NCBI RefSeq assembly: GCF_003627815.1
Contig: NZ_CP032698.1
Coordinates: forward strand, 248,001-312,000
Direction of reading: 5' to 3'
DNA from: Streptomyces hundungensis
GTDB lineage: Bacteria > Actinomycetota > Actinomycetes > Streptomycetales > Streptomycetaceae
Length of the DNA stretch: 64,000 nt
Positions 36,002 to 45,270 of this stretch are shown in pieces (the first letter of the stretch is position 1; each line of letters starts with the position of its first letter). The notes under the pieces are model-generated. The model was not told where the DNA came from, searched no databases, and worked only from the letters and a program-made list of their open reading frames with translations. The translations under genes were made by a program, and so were the position numbers.

Positions 36002-36242
36002 CGGACTGCAAGCGGCCTGCGGTGTGGATGATTCTGCGTTCCGCGGTGTACGAGCCAAGGGCCCCCTCGACAACGTTTCGGGGCTACGGGTCCCTGACGG
36101 CCACGTGATGGTGCGAAGTGGTGCTTGTCGGCCGCAGGGTCACTGCGTGCGGGGCAAGGCGAGCTGCGAGACTGCCGGGCCGGCGATGGCAACCGCAGCG
36201 GGAGTCTTCGGGGCGCGCTCTCTCGTACGGGTGCGGCCCCGG

Positions 36243-38066
36243 TCATCCTGCACGGTGGAAGGCGAAGGCACGGGGCTGGGAGCCATCGGGCGGGGTGAAC
36301 CATTCGACGTGCATCGTGTCGGCTTGCGGCGGGGAGATGATGCGGCTGGGTGTCTGGGTGCAAAACCCGGCGGGCTCCGATGCGGTGACCGTTTCGGGGC
36401 CGAACTTGAGGCCGTCGCCAGTGGAGGCGAGGATCGAGACGCCCTTGCAATGGTGGATGTCTCCGTCCCAGGAGAATTCCGCCCTGGCCTGTCCGAGGGG
36501 CCCTTGCTGGATGGTCATGCGCACCGAGGACGTCGGGTCGTTGCCGTCCTGGGCGCGCCAGGTGCCGAGGTACGGCGTGGGCACGGCCCGGTCGGCAGAG
36601 GCGGCGTGGTGCAGTGTGGTGGTGGTGCTGCCCGACGTCCAGGTGAGGGTGTCGGCGTCGTTGCTGCGGAGGCTGATGTCCCCGGTCGGGTCGCAGGGGC
36701 CCGTGGAAGGAGCGGTAGCCGTTCCCGGCCCGATGGTGAGGGAGGCACCTGCGGAGGTAACGGTTCCCTGGCTTTGGCACAGGGCGGTCCGCGACAGCGT
36801 GAGTACGTGGGCCACGGCGGTGCCGACCGTGCCTTCGCGCACCACTATTCGGCGGAGAGAAAGGGTGCGCTCACCGGGCTCGGTGAATTCGCCTTCCCAG
36901 GTGCCGATGAAAGTCTTCGGCACCGCCGCGGGCCCGGGCGCCCCGGCGGGCGCGTTGGGCGCCGGGCCCGCCGGGCTTGCCGACGGTGACGGCGGCGATG
37001 AGCGCAACGCGCTGGGGGTGCGGGCGGTTGCTGTTGAGGGAGAGGCCGGTGTGGAAGCGGGGCTGCTCGCGGGGCCGGCCGCTGGGGGCTTCGCGTTGCG
37101 CAGGTCGATCACGGTGTAGACCGCGGCCCCCGAGACTGTCGCAGTGAGCACCAGGGCCGCCACTACGACCGGGAGCCGTTGCCAGGAACGGCGTGGAGTT
37201 CCAGATTCCGCGGGGGCTCCACCACCGGTGCGGGGCGGACCGGCAAGGGCCGGCGCCGGTGAGGGAGCGGAGGGTAAGGAGCGGGGGGTGTCTGCCTGCA
37301 CTGAGCGGGCACTGAGCAGTTGGACGGCCTCGTGCTGTTGCGCCAGTGCCGCGCGGGACACGAGAAGGATCACTGCTGCCTCCCGGGAGGCGGTCGCATA
37401 GCGGGCAGGCAGCGACTGAGTCCCTTCTTCCGTACGGCCGGCTTCTGCGGCGCCCGGGGGTACGGCGGCAGGGTCGATGTCGTAGGTGGCTGCTTCGTCG
37501 CGTACGCGGGTCACCGCGCTCTGAACGAGGCGGACCTGCACCAATCTGCTTTCGGCTTCCTCAAGGTCGCTGGCCGCCGCCATCCCGCCGGGCTGTTCCT
37601 TGGTCCCATCCAGCGGTGAGCTGCTTGTGGGCGAGAGTTGCATCTGGAGCCCAGCGATGACCCCGAGGAGCAGGTGAACGAGTCGCTCGGTGTCCTGCAA
37701 CGTCGCGGTCGCCTGTTCCACAGCTTCCCTGGGTGTCACACCCCGGTCGGATGCCGTCTCGTTCGCCGGCGGCACGGGCCGCTGCGCGGCAACTGCCGCG
37801 GCATGGAGGCTCTGAGCGTCCTCCCAACGTTGGATGCGGGTGCGTTCATCGCGTACTAAATCGTGGACCAGGCGCTTGAGTAAGTGCAGATGAATCAGCT
37901 TGGCGCCGGAACGGTATTCACCCCAGCTCGTCTTGCTGATCTTGTATCGCTCGGCCAGCTCCCGGACCGTGAAGTCCTTCGTCAACGCCCGCACGAAGTT
38001 CGCCAACGCGTTGGCCTGCTCGCTCTGCCCCTTGGGGCCGCCTTGCGGACGGCCTGCCTTCACCAC
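36243..38066 (-). CDS. Transmembrane one-component regulator: HTH, coiled coil, one TM span, two lipocalin-like domains (locus B)
   Basis: A 607-residue paralogue of the protein at 10994-12934. From the first residue it aligns without gaps for about 90 positions: QANALANFVRALTKDFTVRE, KTSWGEYRSG and VRDER fall at identical numbers. This supports GTG 38066 as the start, with GGGGGATTTCGG in front. A long helical region follows, then one membrane span (about 298-320, PVVVAALVLTATVSGAAVYT) and a Pro/Ala linker. Two repeats begin FIGTWEGEF and YLGTWRAQD, each with paired cysteines, like the sensor tails of some Streptomyces Ser/Thr kinases. It is divergent from the secreted propeller protein. The inside HTH and outside sensor imply direct trans-membrane gene control. 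Confidence 0.78.
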   Translation of the reverse strand: MVKAGRPQGGPKGQSEQANALANFVRALTKDFTVRELAERYKISKTSWGEYRSGAKLIHLHLLKRLVHDLVRDERTRIQRWEDAQSLHAAAVAAQRPVPPANETASDRGVTPREAVEQATATLQDTERLVHLLLGVIAGLQMQLSPTSSSPLDGTKEQPGGMAAASDLEEAESRLVQVRLVQSAVTRVRDEAATYDIDPAAVPPGAAEAGRTEEGTQSLPARYATASREAAVILLVSRAALAQQHEAVQLLSARSVQADTPRSLPSAPSPAPALAGPPRTGGGAPAESGTPRRSWQRLPVVVAALVLTATVSGAAVYTVIDLRNAKPPAAGPASSPASTPASPSTATARTPSALRSSPPSPSASPAGPAPNAPAGAPGPAAVPKTFIGTWEGEFTEPGERTLSLRRIVVREGTVGTAVAHVLTLSRTALCQSQGTVTSAGASLTIGPGTATAPSTGPCDPTGDISLRSNDADTLTWTSGSTTTTLHHAASADRAVPTPYLGTWRAQDGNDPTSSVRMTIQQGPLGQARAEFSWDGDIHHCKGVSILASTGDGLKFGPETVTASEPAGFCTQTPSRIISPPQADTMHVEWFTPPDGSQPRAFAFHRAG

Positions 38067-38084
38067 CCCGAAATCCCCCCGTCG

Positions 38085-38127
38085 TTGTCCGCGTTGTCCC
38101 CTGTCCGCACCGCTCCACCTGCGGACA
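38085..38127. promoter_or_regulatory. Operator cluster in divergent promoter B
   Basis: In the 77 bases between the two starts lie the direct repeat TTGTCCGCGTTGTCC (38085-38099) and a perfect inverted repeat TGTCCGCA (38102-38109) with TGCGGACA (38120-38127), spacer 10. The words match those in divergent promoter A. These are the best candidates for binding by the HTH domain of the adjacent regulator. Confidence 0.7.
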
Positions 38128-38143
38128 CGCAAGAACGTTGTTG

Positions 38144-40804
38144 ATGGACAATCAGACCAGGTCACACCGTGGGACTCCAGCGCTTCCCAGACAAACCCTG
38201 GAGCATCCCGTGATCCGTCTCCTGTCCCGCAGTCGCCCTCCATCCCCGGCCCGTAAAGGCAAGCAGCCCGCGTTCCTCAAGCGGATCAGCCTCATCGTCG
38301 CCGGCGCTGTAACGGCGGGCCTGATGTCCACCCTGCCCGCAGCGGCCGACCCCGCAGGCCCACCGGTACCCCTTGCATCGGTGGCCGCCACCGGTGACGA
38401 CCAGGTGTTCGCGCTCGCCGCCGACCACAGCGCCGTCTACCAGTGGAGTGGGCACGGCACTGACTGGGTCAAGGTCGGCGGACCTGCCCAGGACCTCTAC
38501 GCCGGCGGCGCGGGCCTCTTCGCCACCAACCCCGACACCCACAAGATCCACAAGTACAACGGCACACCCGACCAATGGACCGAGATCGGCAACCCCGGTG
38601 CGGAGTTCGCCGTCACGAGCGACCACCTCTACGGCCTGAACCCCGAACGCACCGCCGTCTACGAATGGAACGGGCACGGCACCGACTGGACCAAGGTCGG
38701 CGGACCCGCCCAGGACCTCTACGCCGGCGGCGCAGGCCTCTTCGCCACCAACCCCGACACCCACAAGATCCACAAGTACAACGGCACACCCGACCAATGG
38801 ACCGAGATCGGCAACCCCGGTGCGGAGTTCGCCGTCACGAGCGACCACCTCTACGGCCTGAACCCCGAACGCACCGCCGTCTACGAATGGAACGGGCACG
38901 GCACCGACTGGACCAAGGTCGGCGGACCCGCCCAAGACCTCTACGCCGGCGGCGCAGGCCTCTTCGCCACCAACCCCGACACCAAAGACCTCCACAAGTA
39001 CGACGACGCCCCCGAGGTCTGGAGCCAGGCAGGCGGGCCGGGTGCGGACTTCACCGTCAGCAATCAGCATGTCTACGGGCTGAGCCCCGAGCGCACCGCG
39101 GTCTTCCAGCGGACCGGCGACGGCACCAACTGGACGGCCCTCGGCGCTCCACTCGCCTCCGCACCCGCAGCGGACCCGGGCCCTGCGGCCACTTCCCCGG
39201 CAGAGGCCGCGCCGGGGTCCACGGAAAAGCCCGCACATGATGGGGATACAGCTCCCGCGCAGGCCCCGGCCGTCCAGAACACCGGACAACCGAACACCGG
39301 CCCCCTGCTGTCGGTGACGGCGAAGGATGATCTGTACGCCGTGGCTCCCGATCACAACAGTGTGTGGAAGCGGGACGGCGACCACTGGACGAGGATCGGC
39401 GATGCCGCCCAGAGCGTGCACGCCGGAGCAGGCGGCGTCTTCACCCTCAGCGCCGAGGGCAAGGTCTACCGGTATGCCAAGCCCGACCGCTGGACCGAGA
39501 TCGCTGACCGCACCATCGATCTCGAAGTCTCCGGCCAGCACGTCTACCGGCTCTCAGCCGATCGCTCGTACGTCTACGAATGGTCTGCGGAGGCGCCGTC
39601 CGGCTGGGTGCAGCTCGGCGGGCAGAACGGGCAGCCGCTCGGCTGGTACGTGAAGGAGATCTACGCCGGTGCCGCCGGCCTGTTCGCCGCGAACGCCAAT
39701 GACGGCAGCATCTCCTGGTTCGACGAAGCCAACTCCCAGTGGCGTCGGGTGGGGGGTCCGGGGGCCGCCTACGCTGTGAGCGACAAGCTCTACGGTCTCA
39801 CCCCCAACCGGTCCCAGGTCCTTCAGTGGACGCGCGAGGGCGAGAAATGGACCGTGGTCGGCGGCCCGGCGCAGGACATCTTCGCCGGTGGCGCGGGCCT
39901 GTTCGCCACGCGTCCCGGCACCGGAGACGTCTACCGTTACCAAGGCACCCCGGACCAGTGGCTTCAGGTCGGTGGTCCCGGAAAGGCCTTCGCCGTCAGC
40001 GGCAAGCACCTGTACGCCCTGTCCTCGGATCGCCCCACGATCTCGCGGTGGAGCGCCGAACAATGCCTCTGGACGTCGCTGGGGCTCCCCGAGGACAGTT
40101 CCTACGAGCGCGCGCGCCAGACCGGTTTCACCGCCCCCGTCCCCACGGGAGCCACACGCGTAAGGATCAGCGGCAGCCCGGGAAACGACAACGGCATCAT
40201 CATGGCCCGCTTCTTCATCCCCACCAAGGAAGCCGCTATGGGCATCCTGCATGGCGACGACCGCCCATTCTCCAACGACCCCGGGGAACCCGGATACCGC
40301 ATGGCGCTGTTCTGGGACACCGCCACCGGGGCGGCGACCTTCACCGTGCTGCCGTCGACGAGGACCACAGCCGGACGCGTCGCAGGCATCCTGGACGGAA
40401 ACTTCCGCGCTGAGATCCCGGCCCGGCCGATCGTCATGGGCTCCTTCGGCAACGTCGCGAAAATGCAGCGCTCGGCCGGGTGGCTCAACACCATCGAGTC
40501 CTTACGCCTGGACGGCACCGAGCTCCACGTGAAGATCCACGGCGTCAACAGCGCGCTGCCGGTCTTCGCGGTCGATACCGACTTCACCGTCAGGCTCGGC
40601 CCGGATGGCCTCGCCACCGTGACCCGCGCGGGCGACGCCTACCCGAACCTCGAAGTCCTCCAGTACCGGCCGGGCCAGTCCCCGCGCGTCCTGGCGAGGG
40701 ACGAGATGGCGTCACGCGAATTGTGGAGGAACGGACTGAACGCGATCCCGACCTTCCCCGACATCAACCGCTCCTGGGTCAACGGAATCCGCACCACCGG
40801 CTGA
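38144..40804 (+). CDS. Large secreted beta-propeller protein, partner of locus B regulator
   Basis: An 886-residue protein. A long basic N-terminus precedes a hydrophobic export segment (FLKRISLIVAGAVTAGLMST). Many units of about 37 residues follow, such as DLYAGGAGLFATNPDTHKIH and HLYGLNPERTAVYEWNGHGT, in two blocks separated by a Pro/Ala linker. A C-terminal non-repeat domain of about 210 residues starts near SYERARQTGF and contains RISGSPGNDNGIIMARFF. The propeller units are of the same family as those fused to the regulator at 10994-12934. ATG 38144 is used, and a GTG further in is possible. The role is probably as an outside binding component that signals to the divergent regulator. No catalytic motif is recognised. 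Confidence 0.75.
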   Translation: MDNQTRSHRGTPALPRQTLEHPVIRLLSRSRPPSPARKGKQPAFLKRISLIVAGAVTAGLMSTLPAAADPAGPPVPLASVAATGDDQVFALAADHSAVYQWSGHGTDWVKVGGPAQDLYAGGAGLFATNPDTHKIHKYNGTPDQWTEIGNPGAEFAVTSDHLYGLNPERTAVYEWNGHGTDWTKVGGPAQDLYAGGAGLFATNPDTHKIHKYNGTPDQWTEIGNPGAEFAVTSDHLYGLNPERTAVYEWNGHGTDWTKVGGPAQDLYAGGAGLFATNPDTKDLHKYDDAPEVWSQAGGPGADFTVSNQHVYGLSPERTAVFQRTGDGTNWTALGAPLASAPAADPGPAATSPAEAAPGSTEKPAHDGDTAPAQAPAVQNTGQPNTGPLLSVTAKDDLYAVAPDHNSVWKRDGDHWTRIGDAAQSVHAGAGGVFTLSAEGKVYRYAKPDRWTEIADRTIDLEVSGQHVYRLSADRSYVYEWSAEAPSGWVQLGGQNGQPLGWYVKEIYAGAAGLFAANANDGSISWFDEANSQWRRVGGPGAAYAVSDKLYGLTPNRSQVLQWTREGEKWTVVGGPAQDIFAGGAGLFATRPGTGDVYRYQGTPDQWLQVGGPGKAFAVSGKHLYALSSDRPTISRWSAEQCLWTSLGLPEDSSYERARQTGFTAPVPTGATRVRISGSPGNDNGIIMARFFIPTKEAAMGILHGDDRPFSNDPGEPGYRMALFWDTATGAATFTVLPSTRTTAGRVAGILDGNFRAEIPARPIVMGSFGNVAKMQRSAGWLNTIESLRLDGTELHVKIHGVNSALPVFAVDTDFTVRLGPDGLATVTRAGDAYPNLEVLQYRPGQSPRVLARDEMASRELWRNGLNAIPTFPDINRSWVNGIRTTG
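38491..38934 (+). repeat. Two nearly identical 222-base tandem units inside the propeller gene
   Basis: The unit starting GGACCTCTACGCCGGCGG at 38491 recurs at 38713 and, diverging, at 38935. Each unit encodes 74 residues (two blades). Units one and two differ at only a few bases, showing recent duplication or gene conversion. Confidence 0.9.
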
Positions 40805-41476
40805 CCACCCCTGCGATGGGCCGTCCCAGCAGCCGCCGGTACGGCCCTCCACCGGCCCAGGCCCGACGTCAGCGGAATCGCGTGCACGCCCCCCGAACGC
40901 ATCGACCAGATCAACGGCCGGCTCGAACGGGGCGAAAGACCCCGCGAAGACGACCACTTCCGACGGCCGACCGTTGGCGTGCCAATACCGCCACTCACCT
41001 ACCGCCGCACCCGTGATGGCCACGCCCTCGGCCCGCTTGGTCCCGTCCGGCCACCACTCCTGCTGCCGCCCGTGCTCGATGCCCGAGCAATAGGTGCCGA
41101 GCAACTCGGTGTGCCCGTTGTCCGCGACTTCCTCGACCTCCCCGGTGAACAGTTCCCCTGTGTGACAGGTGCGTCCGCACTCGTCCAAGTAGGTCTGATC
41201 GCCTTTGATACGCATCGCCCGTACCGAAGTCGGCGTCGCCCCGGGCAATTTCGCCGGAGACTCGGCACCACCACGAGCCTCGGTGGTGGGGCCTGACTCG
41301 CGCTCGGGGGCACGCTGCCCGCGCGCTGCGAACTTGCGCCTGAGCTCTGCGCGCCAGCGCGCGGCGTCGCTGCCGTCCAGTTGCCCCGCGAAGGCGGCGC
41401 GGGCGGCGTCGACGAGTTCGGCAGGGGCCTCCGGACCATACTTGGCGATCTCCCACAGCGCGTCATCCGTAGCCAT
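40712..41476 (-). CDS. YwqK-family antitoxin-like (MORN-type repeat) protein
   Basis: A 254-residue protein. Residues 1-60 form a helical, charged region (DDALWEIAKYGPEAPAELVD). The centre has the YwqK/MORN-variant pattern: GELFTGEVEEVADNGH, EHGRQQEWWPDGTKRAEG and GEWRYWHANGRPSEVVVF. These repeats are annotated toxin-antitoxin YwqK family but their partner is usually unknown. The last 65 residues have odd composition, and the gene runs 93 bases into the convergent propeller gene. The original stop was therefore probably lost by a small frameshift. The start at ATG 41476 is uncertain, with no clear ribosome site. Confidence 0.65.
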   Translation of the reverse strand: MATDDALWEIAKYGPEAPAELVDAARAAFAGQLDGSDAARWRAELRRKFAARGQRAPERESGPTTEARGGAESPAKLPGATPTSVRAMRIKGDQTYLDECGRTCHTGELFTGEVEEVADNGHTELLGTYCSGIEHGRQQEWWPDGTKRAEGVAITGAAVGEWRYWHANGRPSEVVVFAGSFAPFEPAVDLVDAFGGRARDSADVGPGPVEGRTGGCWDGPSQGWSAGGADSVDPGAVDVGEGRDRVQSVPPQFA

Positions 41477-42085
41477 GTCGAGCCCAGTGCAGGCCCGCAA
41501 ACCCTGGCCACTGAGATGCGCGGTGATCGGCTGACTGAGGACCAGTTGACGAGGACTTTCGGCGCCGTGCTGGAAGAGGTGCCCGCCGTCAGCGCTCGCA
41601 TCCAGCCGAACGATCGTGACTGGAAAATGCCGAGCTCCCCGCGGATACCGAGAGACCTGTCCGTATCAAGTTCAGGGCGGGTGCCTCGCTCGGTTGGTTC
41701 GCCATTTCCGCGTCGGTCGTGGACGGCGTGGGCGGCGCGACTACGTGAGTGATGAGATCCGTCCGAGGTCGTCGCCGCGGCTCCCGTTGAGGAGGGCGGA
41801 AGTCAGCCAGGAGATGAGGAGAAGGGATCGGACCAGGAGGGCACCGCCGCGAGGGGTGCTTCCACAGGAATGACCTCTTGCAGTTGCGGTCCGGCCGGAC
41901 AGCAGCCGTTGCGAGCCGGTACGCGACCTGGGTCGTACGTGCGACTCCCTCTCCAGGCGCATGCCGCGGACGTCCCTCCGCCAGGAGGGGGAACCCTGTT
42001 GCCGCCTGCGGCGTGATGTGGCGGGAGCGCGGAGCCGGGAGTGTGGAAGCCGTCCGATCGACTTACACACCACAAGAGGATCGCT
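41477..42085. other. Intergenic region, no clear gene
   Basis: No gene is recognised. A plus frame near 41520-41630 (DRLTEDQLTRTFGAVLEEVP) looks protein-like but lacks a start and quickly degenerates; it may be a relic. Confidence 0.35.
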
Positions 42086-42619
42086 ATGAACCGCCGTATG
42101 AAGACCGCCGTGCTCGGTGCCGTGCTCCTGCTCACCGCCGCTGGCGCGGGATCCGCCGCAGCGTCCGGTGACGACCGCCGGGAAGCAGCCGCGCTCACCG
42201 GCACCGCGAAGCTGAACCGGTCGGCCGGGGACGACATCACCTTCTCCTTCGACGCGCATCTGGCGACGAAGGACACCGACGATCCGCTCAAGGCGACGGG
42301 GACCTTCCAGTGGAGCCACTACCGCGGCGGCCAGGGCGCGTGGGCGAAGGCGAAGGTCAACTGCCTCGTCACGGGCGGCAAGGTGGCCGTGGTCTCCGGT
42401 GTCATCACCGACTCGGACCTGCCGGGCGCCAAGGGAAAGCAGGTCGGAATCACCGTCCACGACCTCGGGAGCCACGACCGGCTCGGCTACAGCTGGGCGG
42501 CGACCGGCACGCCCGTGGAGAGTGGCGACATGCCCAAATGCGTGAGTTCGGCGCCCTTCGAGAAGGTCAAGGCGGGCACGGGCGACTTCACGGTCGTCCC
42601 ATGGCAGCCGAAGTTGTAG
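42086..42619 (+). CDS. Secreted protein of unknown function
   Basis: A 177-residue protein with a signal peptide (1-26, LLLTAAGAGSAAA). The mature domain has alternating hydrophobic strands (LTGTAKLNRSAGDDITFSFD, WSHYRGGQGAWAKAKVNCLV) and two cysteines likely to pair. Small beta-rich exported proteins of this type occur in many Streptomyces without known role. ATG 42086 follows AAGAGGATC. No operon partner is visible. Confidence 0.75.
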   Translation: MNRRMKTAVLGAVLLLTAAGAGSAAASGDDRREAAALTGTAKLNRSAGDDITFSFDAHLATKDTDDPLKATGTFQWSHYRGGQGAWAKAKVNCLVTGGKVAVVSGVITDSDLPGAKGKQVGITVHDLGSHDRLGYSWAATGTPVESGDMPKCVSSAPFEKVKAGTGDFTVVPWQPKL

Positions 42620-43350
42620 ACGCCGTCCTGCACGCCGGCGGGGCGTCCGGAACACCCGATGGCGCAGCCGCCGCGCGCCGCAGGCGACGGATTCCGGGCT
42701 CGTCCGCGGCGCCGTTGCCCAGGCGCCATGAACAGCGTGGCGGCCGGCCTGTGGAGGAGGTCGTACGCCTTCCGCGTGCCCCGGAACCAAAGACATTCTC
42801 GCCGCGGCGTTGTCAGTTGCGGCCGACGAGGGCTGCAAGGCCTGCGTTGCGTCTGGGGTAGTCAGTTGCCCGTCGTTGGGTAACGGCTCCGGGGCCGCCC
42901 CTGCGCGGATGCTCGTACTGCCATGCGCCGAGGGCCGCGGCAAGGACGTCGCCCCATCGCGTTTCGATGCACGGCCTGGGGCTCCCGCTCCGGGTGCCCA
43001 GGCTCGGGCAAGGCGACCAGGTGCGGCGCTGTTCTTCCTGCCGGGCCAGAAAGTCGCGGGTGCGCATGGGGGACGACGGCTAGGACCGGAACGTCACCTT
43101 CGTACGGTTCCGGCGTTTCAACCCGCACTGCGCCAAGGGTTTTTCGCCGAAGGCATGGGGGCCCGCGAAAGCCGGCCGCCTCGGGTCGCACCACTCGCCC
43201 TCGGTCGGGGGCAGCTCGTAGCCGTGGACGCCCTGGTAAGCAGGGATGTCCGACTGTTGGGCCGTACCCGTGCGAACGGCGACGTTGCTCCGCGCATGGC
43301 TGCCGGAGTCGGACCTTTCCGGGGGGGTCGGCCAGGTCCGGCTCGCAGTG
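42620..43350. other. Intergenic region, no recognised gene
   Basis: In 731 bases no open frame gives a recognisable product on either strand. Codon-position bias is inconsistent, suggesting decayed DNA. No repeats or hairpins stand out. Confidence 0.4.
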
Positions 43351-44694
43351 TTACAGCTTGTCAGCGGCCCGCACGCTGTGGAGGTGGACCAGGATGTCGT
43401 AGCTGGTGCCGAGGGCGTTCAGGAGGATCTGGTTGGTGGGGTACTGGGTCCCGATGCTGTAGGTCGGCCGTGGCGTGGCGAACCAGGTGCGGGCCGACGC
43501 GGGAATCTTGCGCAGGTCGGCGTAATAGTCGCGGTAGCGGACTCGATCGAGCGTGTACTCGTTCGTGCCGGTCTCGGCCGGTCCGACGGCGAACCTCTTC
43601 CACTCGCCTCCCAGACTCTGGTCCTTGGAGAGGAAGGAGCCGTGGTCGAACGTGGTGCCGACGGCCAGGTAGCCGGTGCCCAGGGCGTCCCGGAGGAAGG
43701 AGCCCTGGGTCTTGGGATACGTCTTGGGGTCGGAAGCCGCGTAGCCCACGTGGTCGTTGTGCGCCGACACCACGGTTTTGCCGCCGGTGCGCCGGTGCCA
43801 CCACGTGGTGGTCTCCGCCATCACCTGATCCCGGTAGCGCTCCATGGCGGTCAATGACTCCTGGTCGCGAGGATCGATGGTCAGGAAGGTGTAGGTCTGG
43901 GCGATGTTGCGGGCGTTCTGAAGCGCGAACTCGAAGTCCGCGCCGCCGCGGCCTTTCTGCTCCTGCATCAGGTCCAGGACCTGGCGCGCCCTGGCCGCGT
44001 TCTCCTGCCGTTCGATGAGCGGGCGTCCCAGGTAGGCGATGGCGTCGTCGAGTGGCCGCACCGCCGTGAGCAGCTCGTTCAGACGCTCCGTGGTCTCCGG
44101 ACGGTTTTGCCGGACGTAGCTGGTGACCGTGTCGAGGACCCGCTGGTCGAGTCTGGGCGCGCCGATGTCGTCTCCCAGGAAGTGGACGGGACGGTCGGGG
44201 TGTTGACGGTTGTGGTCGCGCATCCACTGGATCAGGACGGCGAATTCCGATCGGTCCCAAGGGGAATCGGCCATGACCTCGTGCACGACCTGCCGCGCGT
44301 CGCGGGTGTCATCGCGGTTCTGGAGGTAGTCGTCGATCTGCAAGCCCGCCGACCAGCTGATCTCCAGGGCGAAAGTGGTGAACCCCTTCTGCTCGACGAG
44401 GTAGCGGAAGACGCGGTCCTTGAGAGCGAAGAACTCGTGCGAGCCGTGGGTGGCCTCCCCCACGCCGACCACCTTGGCGCTCCCCACCATCGTCCCCAGC
44501 GCGCGTAGATCTGCTGTGCCGGAGCCGGGCTCCGTGGTCCGCAGCGGCTGAGCCATCCAATCCAGAACACGGACGGGGTCGGACGCGGCGGTCCGCGCAG
44601 ACTCAGCCGGTGCTGCCTGTGCAACCGCCGCGGGGGCCAGTGCCGCGAGCAGGGCCACAGCCGTCGCTGCGTAACGCTTCCTCGTGCCGATCAT
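43351..44694 (-). CDS. Secreted erythromycin-esterase-family protein
   Basis: A 447-residue protein with a signal peptide (1-28, AVALLAALAPAAVAQAA). The erythromycin esterase family pattern is clear: VGVGEATHGSHEFFALKDRV near residue 78, GFTTFALEISW, and FLGDDIGAP with later VSAHNDHVGYAA, which supplies the conserved histidine. True EreA/EreB hydrolyse the macrolide lactone, but most family members, especially exported ones, have unknown substrates. Length is typical. No macrolide genes are nearby, so resistance should not be assumed. Confidence 0.9.
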   Translation of the reverse strand: MIGTRKRYAATAVALLAALAPAAVAQAAPAESARTAASDPVRVLDWMAQPLRTTEPGSGTADLRALGTMVGSAKVVGVGEATHGSHEFFALKDRVFRYLVEQKGFTTFALEISWSAGLQIDDYLQNRDDTRDARQVVHEVMADSPWDRSEFAVLIQWMRDHNRQHPDRPVHFLGDDIGAPRLDQRVLDTVTSYVRQNRPETTERLNELLTAVRPLDDAIAYLGRPLIERQENAARARQVLDLMQEQKGRGGADFEFALQNARNIAQTYTFLTIDPRDQESLTAMERYRDQVMAETTTWWHRRTGGKTVVSAHNDHVGYAASDPKTYPKTQGSFLRDALGTGYLAVGTTFDHGSFLSKDQSLGGEWKRFAVGPAETGTNEYTLDRVRYRDYYADLRKIPASARTWFATPRPTYSIGTQYPTNQILLNALGTSYDILVHLHSVRAADKL

Positions 44695-45081
44695 GTGTGA
44701 TCACTCCTCAACGTGCCGGGTGCCATGAGCTACACGAAGATCGTCACGTGCAGGGAGGCCCGGGCACACTGGGGCTCGCACGTCAGCCCTTACTGGGGAT
44801 AACCCCAGGCCATGGCCGTCAACGGCGATCCGGTACGACGCTGTGGCCTCCGCGGAGCCAAATGCGCCCGCGGACGTTCGCGGCACGGATCGGCCGGCCG
44901 GCCAGGACGCCGGCGGCCTTCATCACCGTGCCGCGGGTGCTCGTCACGCTTGACGACCGCCCTTCGTCGTGGCGGCCGTTGACGTGAGTGTCCGGGGGCA
45001 GGCCGCAGGGTGGACTCCAGCCCCGGACTGCGGCTGCGGCCACCACCGCTGTGGGCTCTGGCACGGAGCCCAGGGCGCCGG
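44695..45081. other. Intergenic region, no clear gene
   Basis: It contains the leader of the esterase-family gene at the left end. No further gene is recognised. Confidence 0.4.
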
Positions 45082-45270
45082 CTAGTGGTCCGCTTGCGTG
45101 TCCGCGTCGGCCGCCGCGGCGGCCGACTCCGCGTCGCTCACCTTCTTTTCCATCTGCTGCTCGGTACCCGAAGACGCCCCGGACGGGGAGTGGGTGGGGG
45201 CGCATCCCGTGGCGAGCGCGACCGCCAGGGCCGTGGCCGCCACAACGAGCGGCACGCCCCGGCCCCGCAT
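45082..45270 (-). CDS. Very small lipoprotein, coupled to the upstream secreted protein
   Basis: A 62-residue protein with the lipobox ALATGC (Cys at about 22) and a short acidic, Ala-rich tail (EQQMEKKVSDAESAAAAADA) that could form a helix. The ATG overlaps the last base of the upstream TGA, so it is translationally coupled. It is the last gene of the group that includes the two-component system, which suggests that it is an envelope component sensed or controlled by that system. No family is recognised. Confidence 0.7.
   Translation of the reverse strand: MRGRGVPLVVAATALAVALATGCAPTHSPSGASSGTEQQMEKKVSDAESAAAAADADTQADH

Noticed and set aside
42813..43067. 84-codon minus-strand frame containing RPCIETRWGDVLAAALGAWQ
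   Set aside because: Partly protein-like but no start, ribosome site or family; could be decayed DNA.
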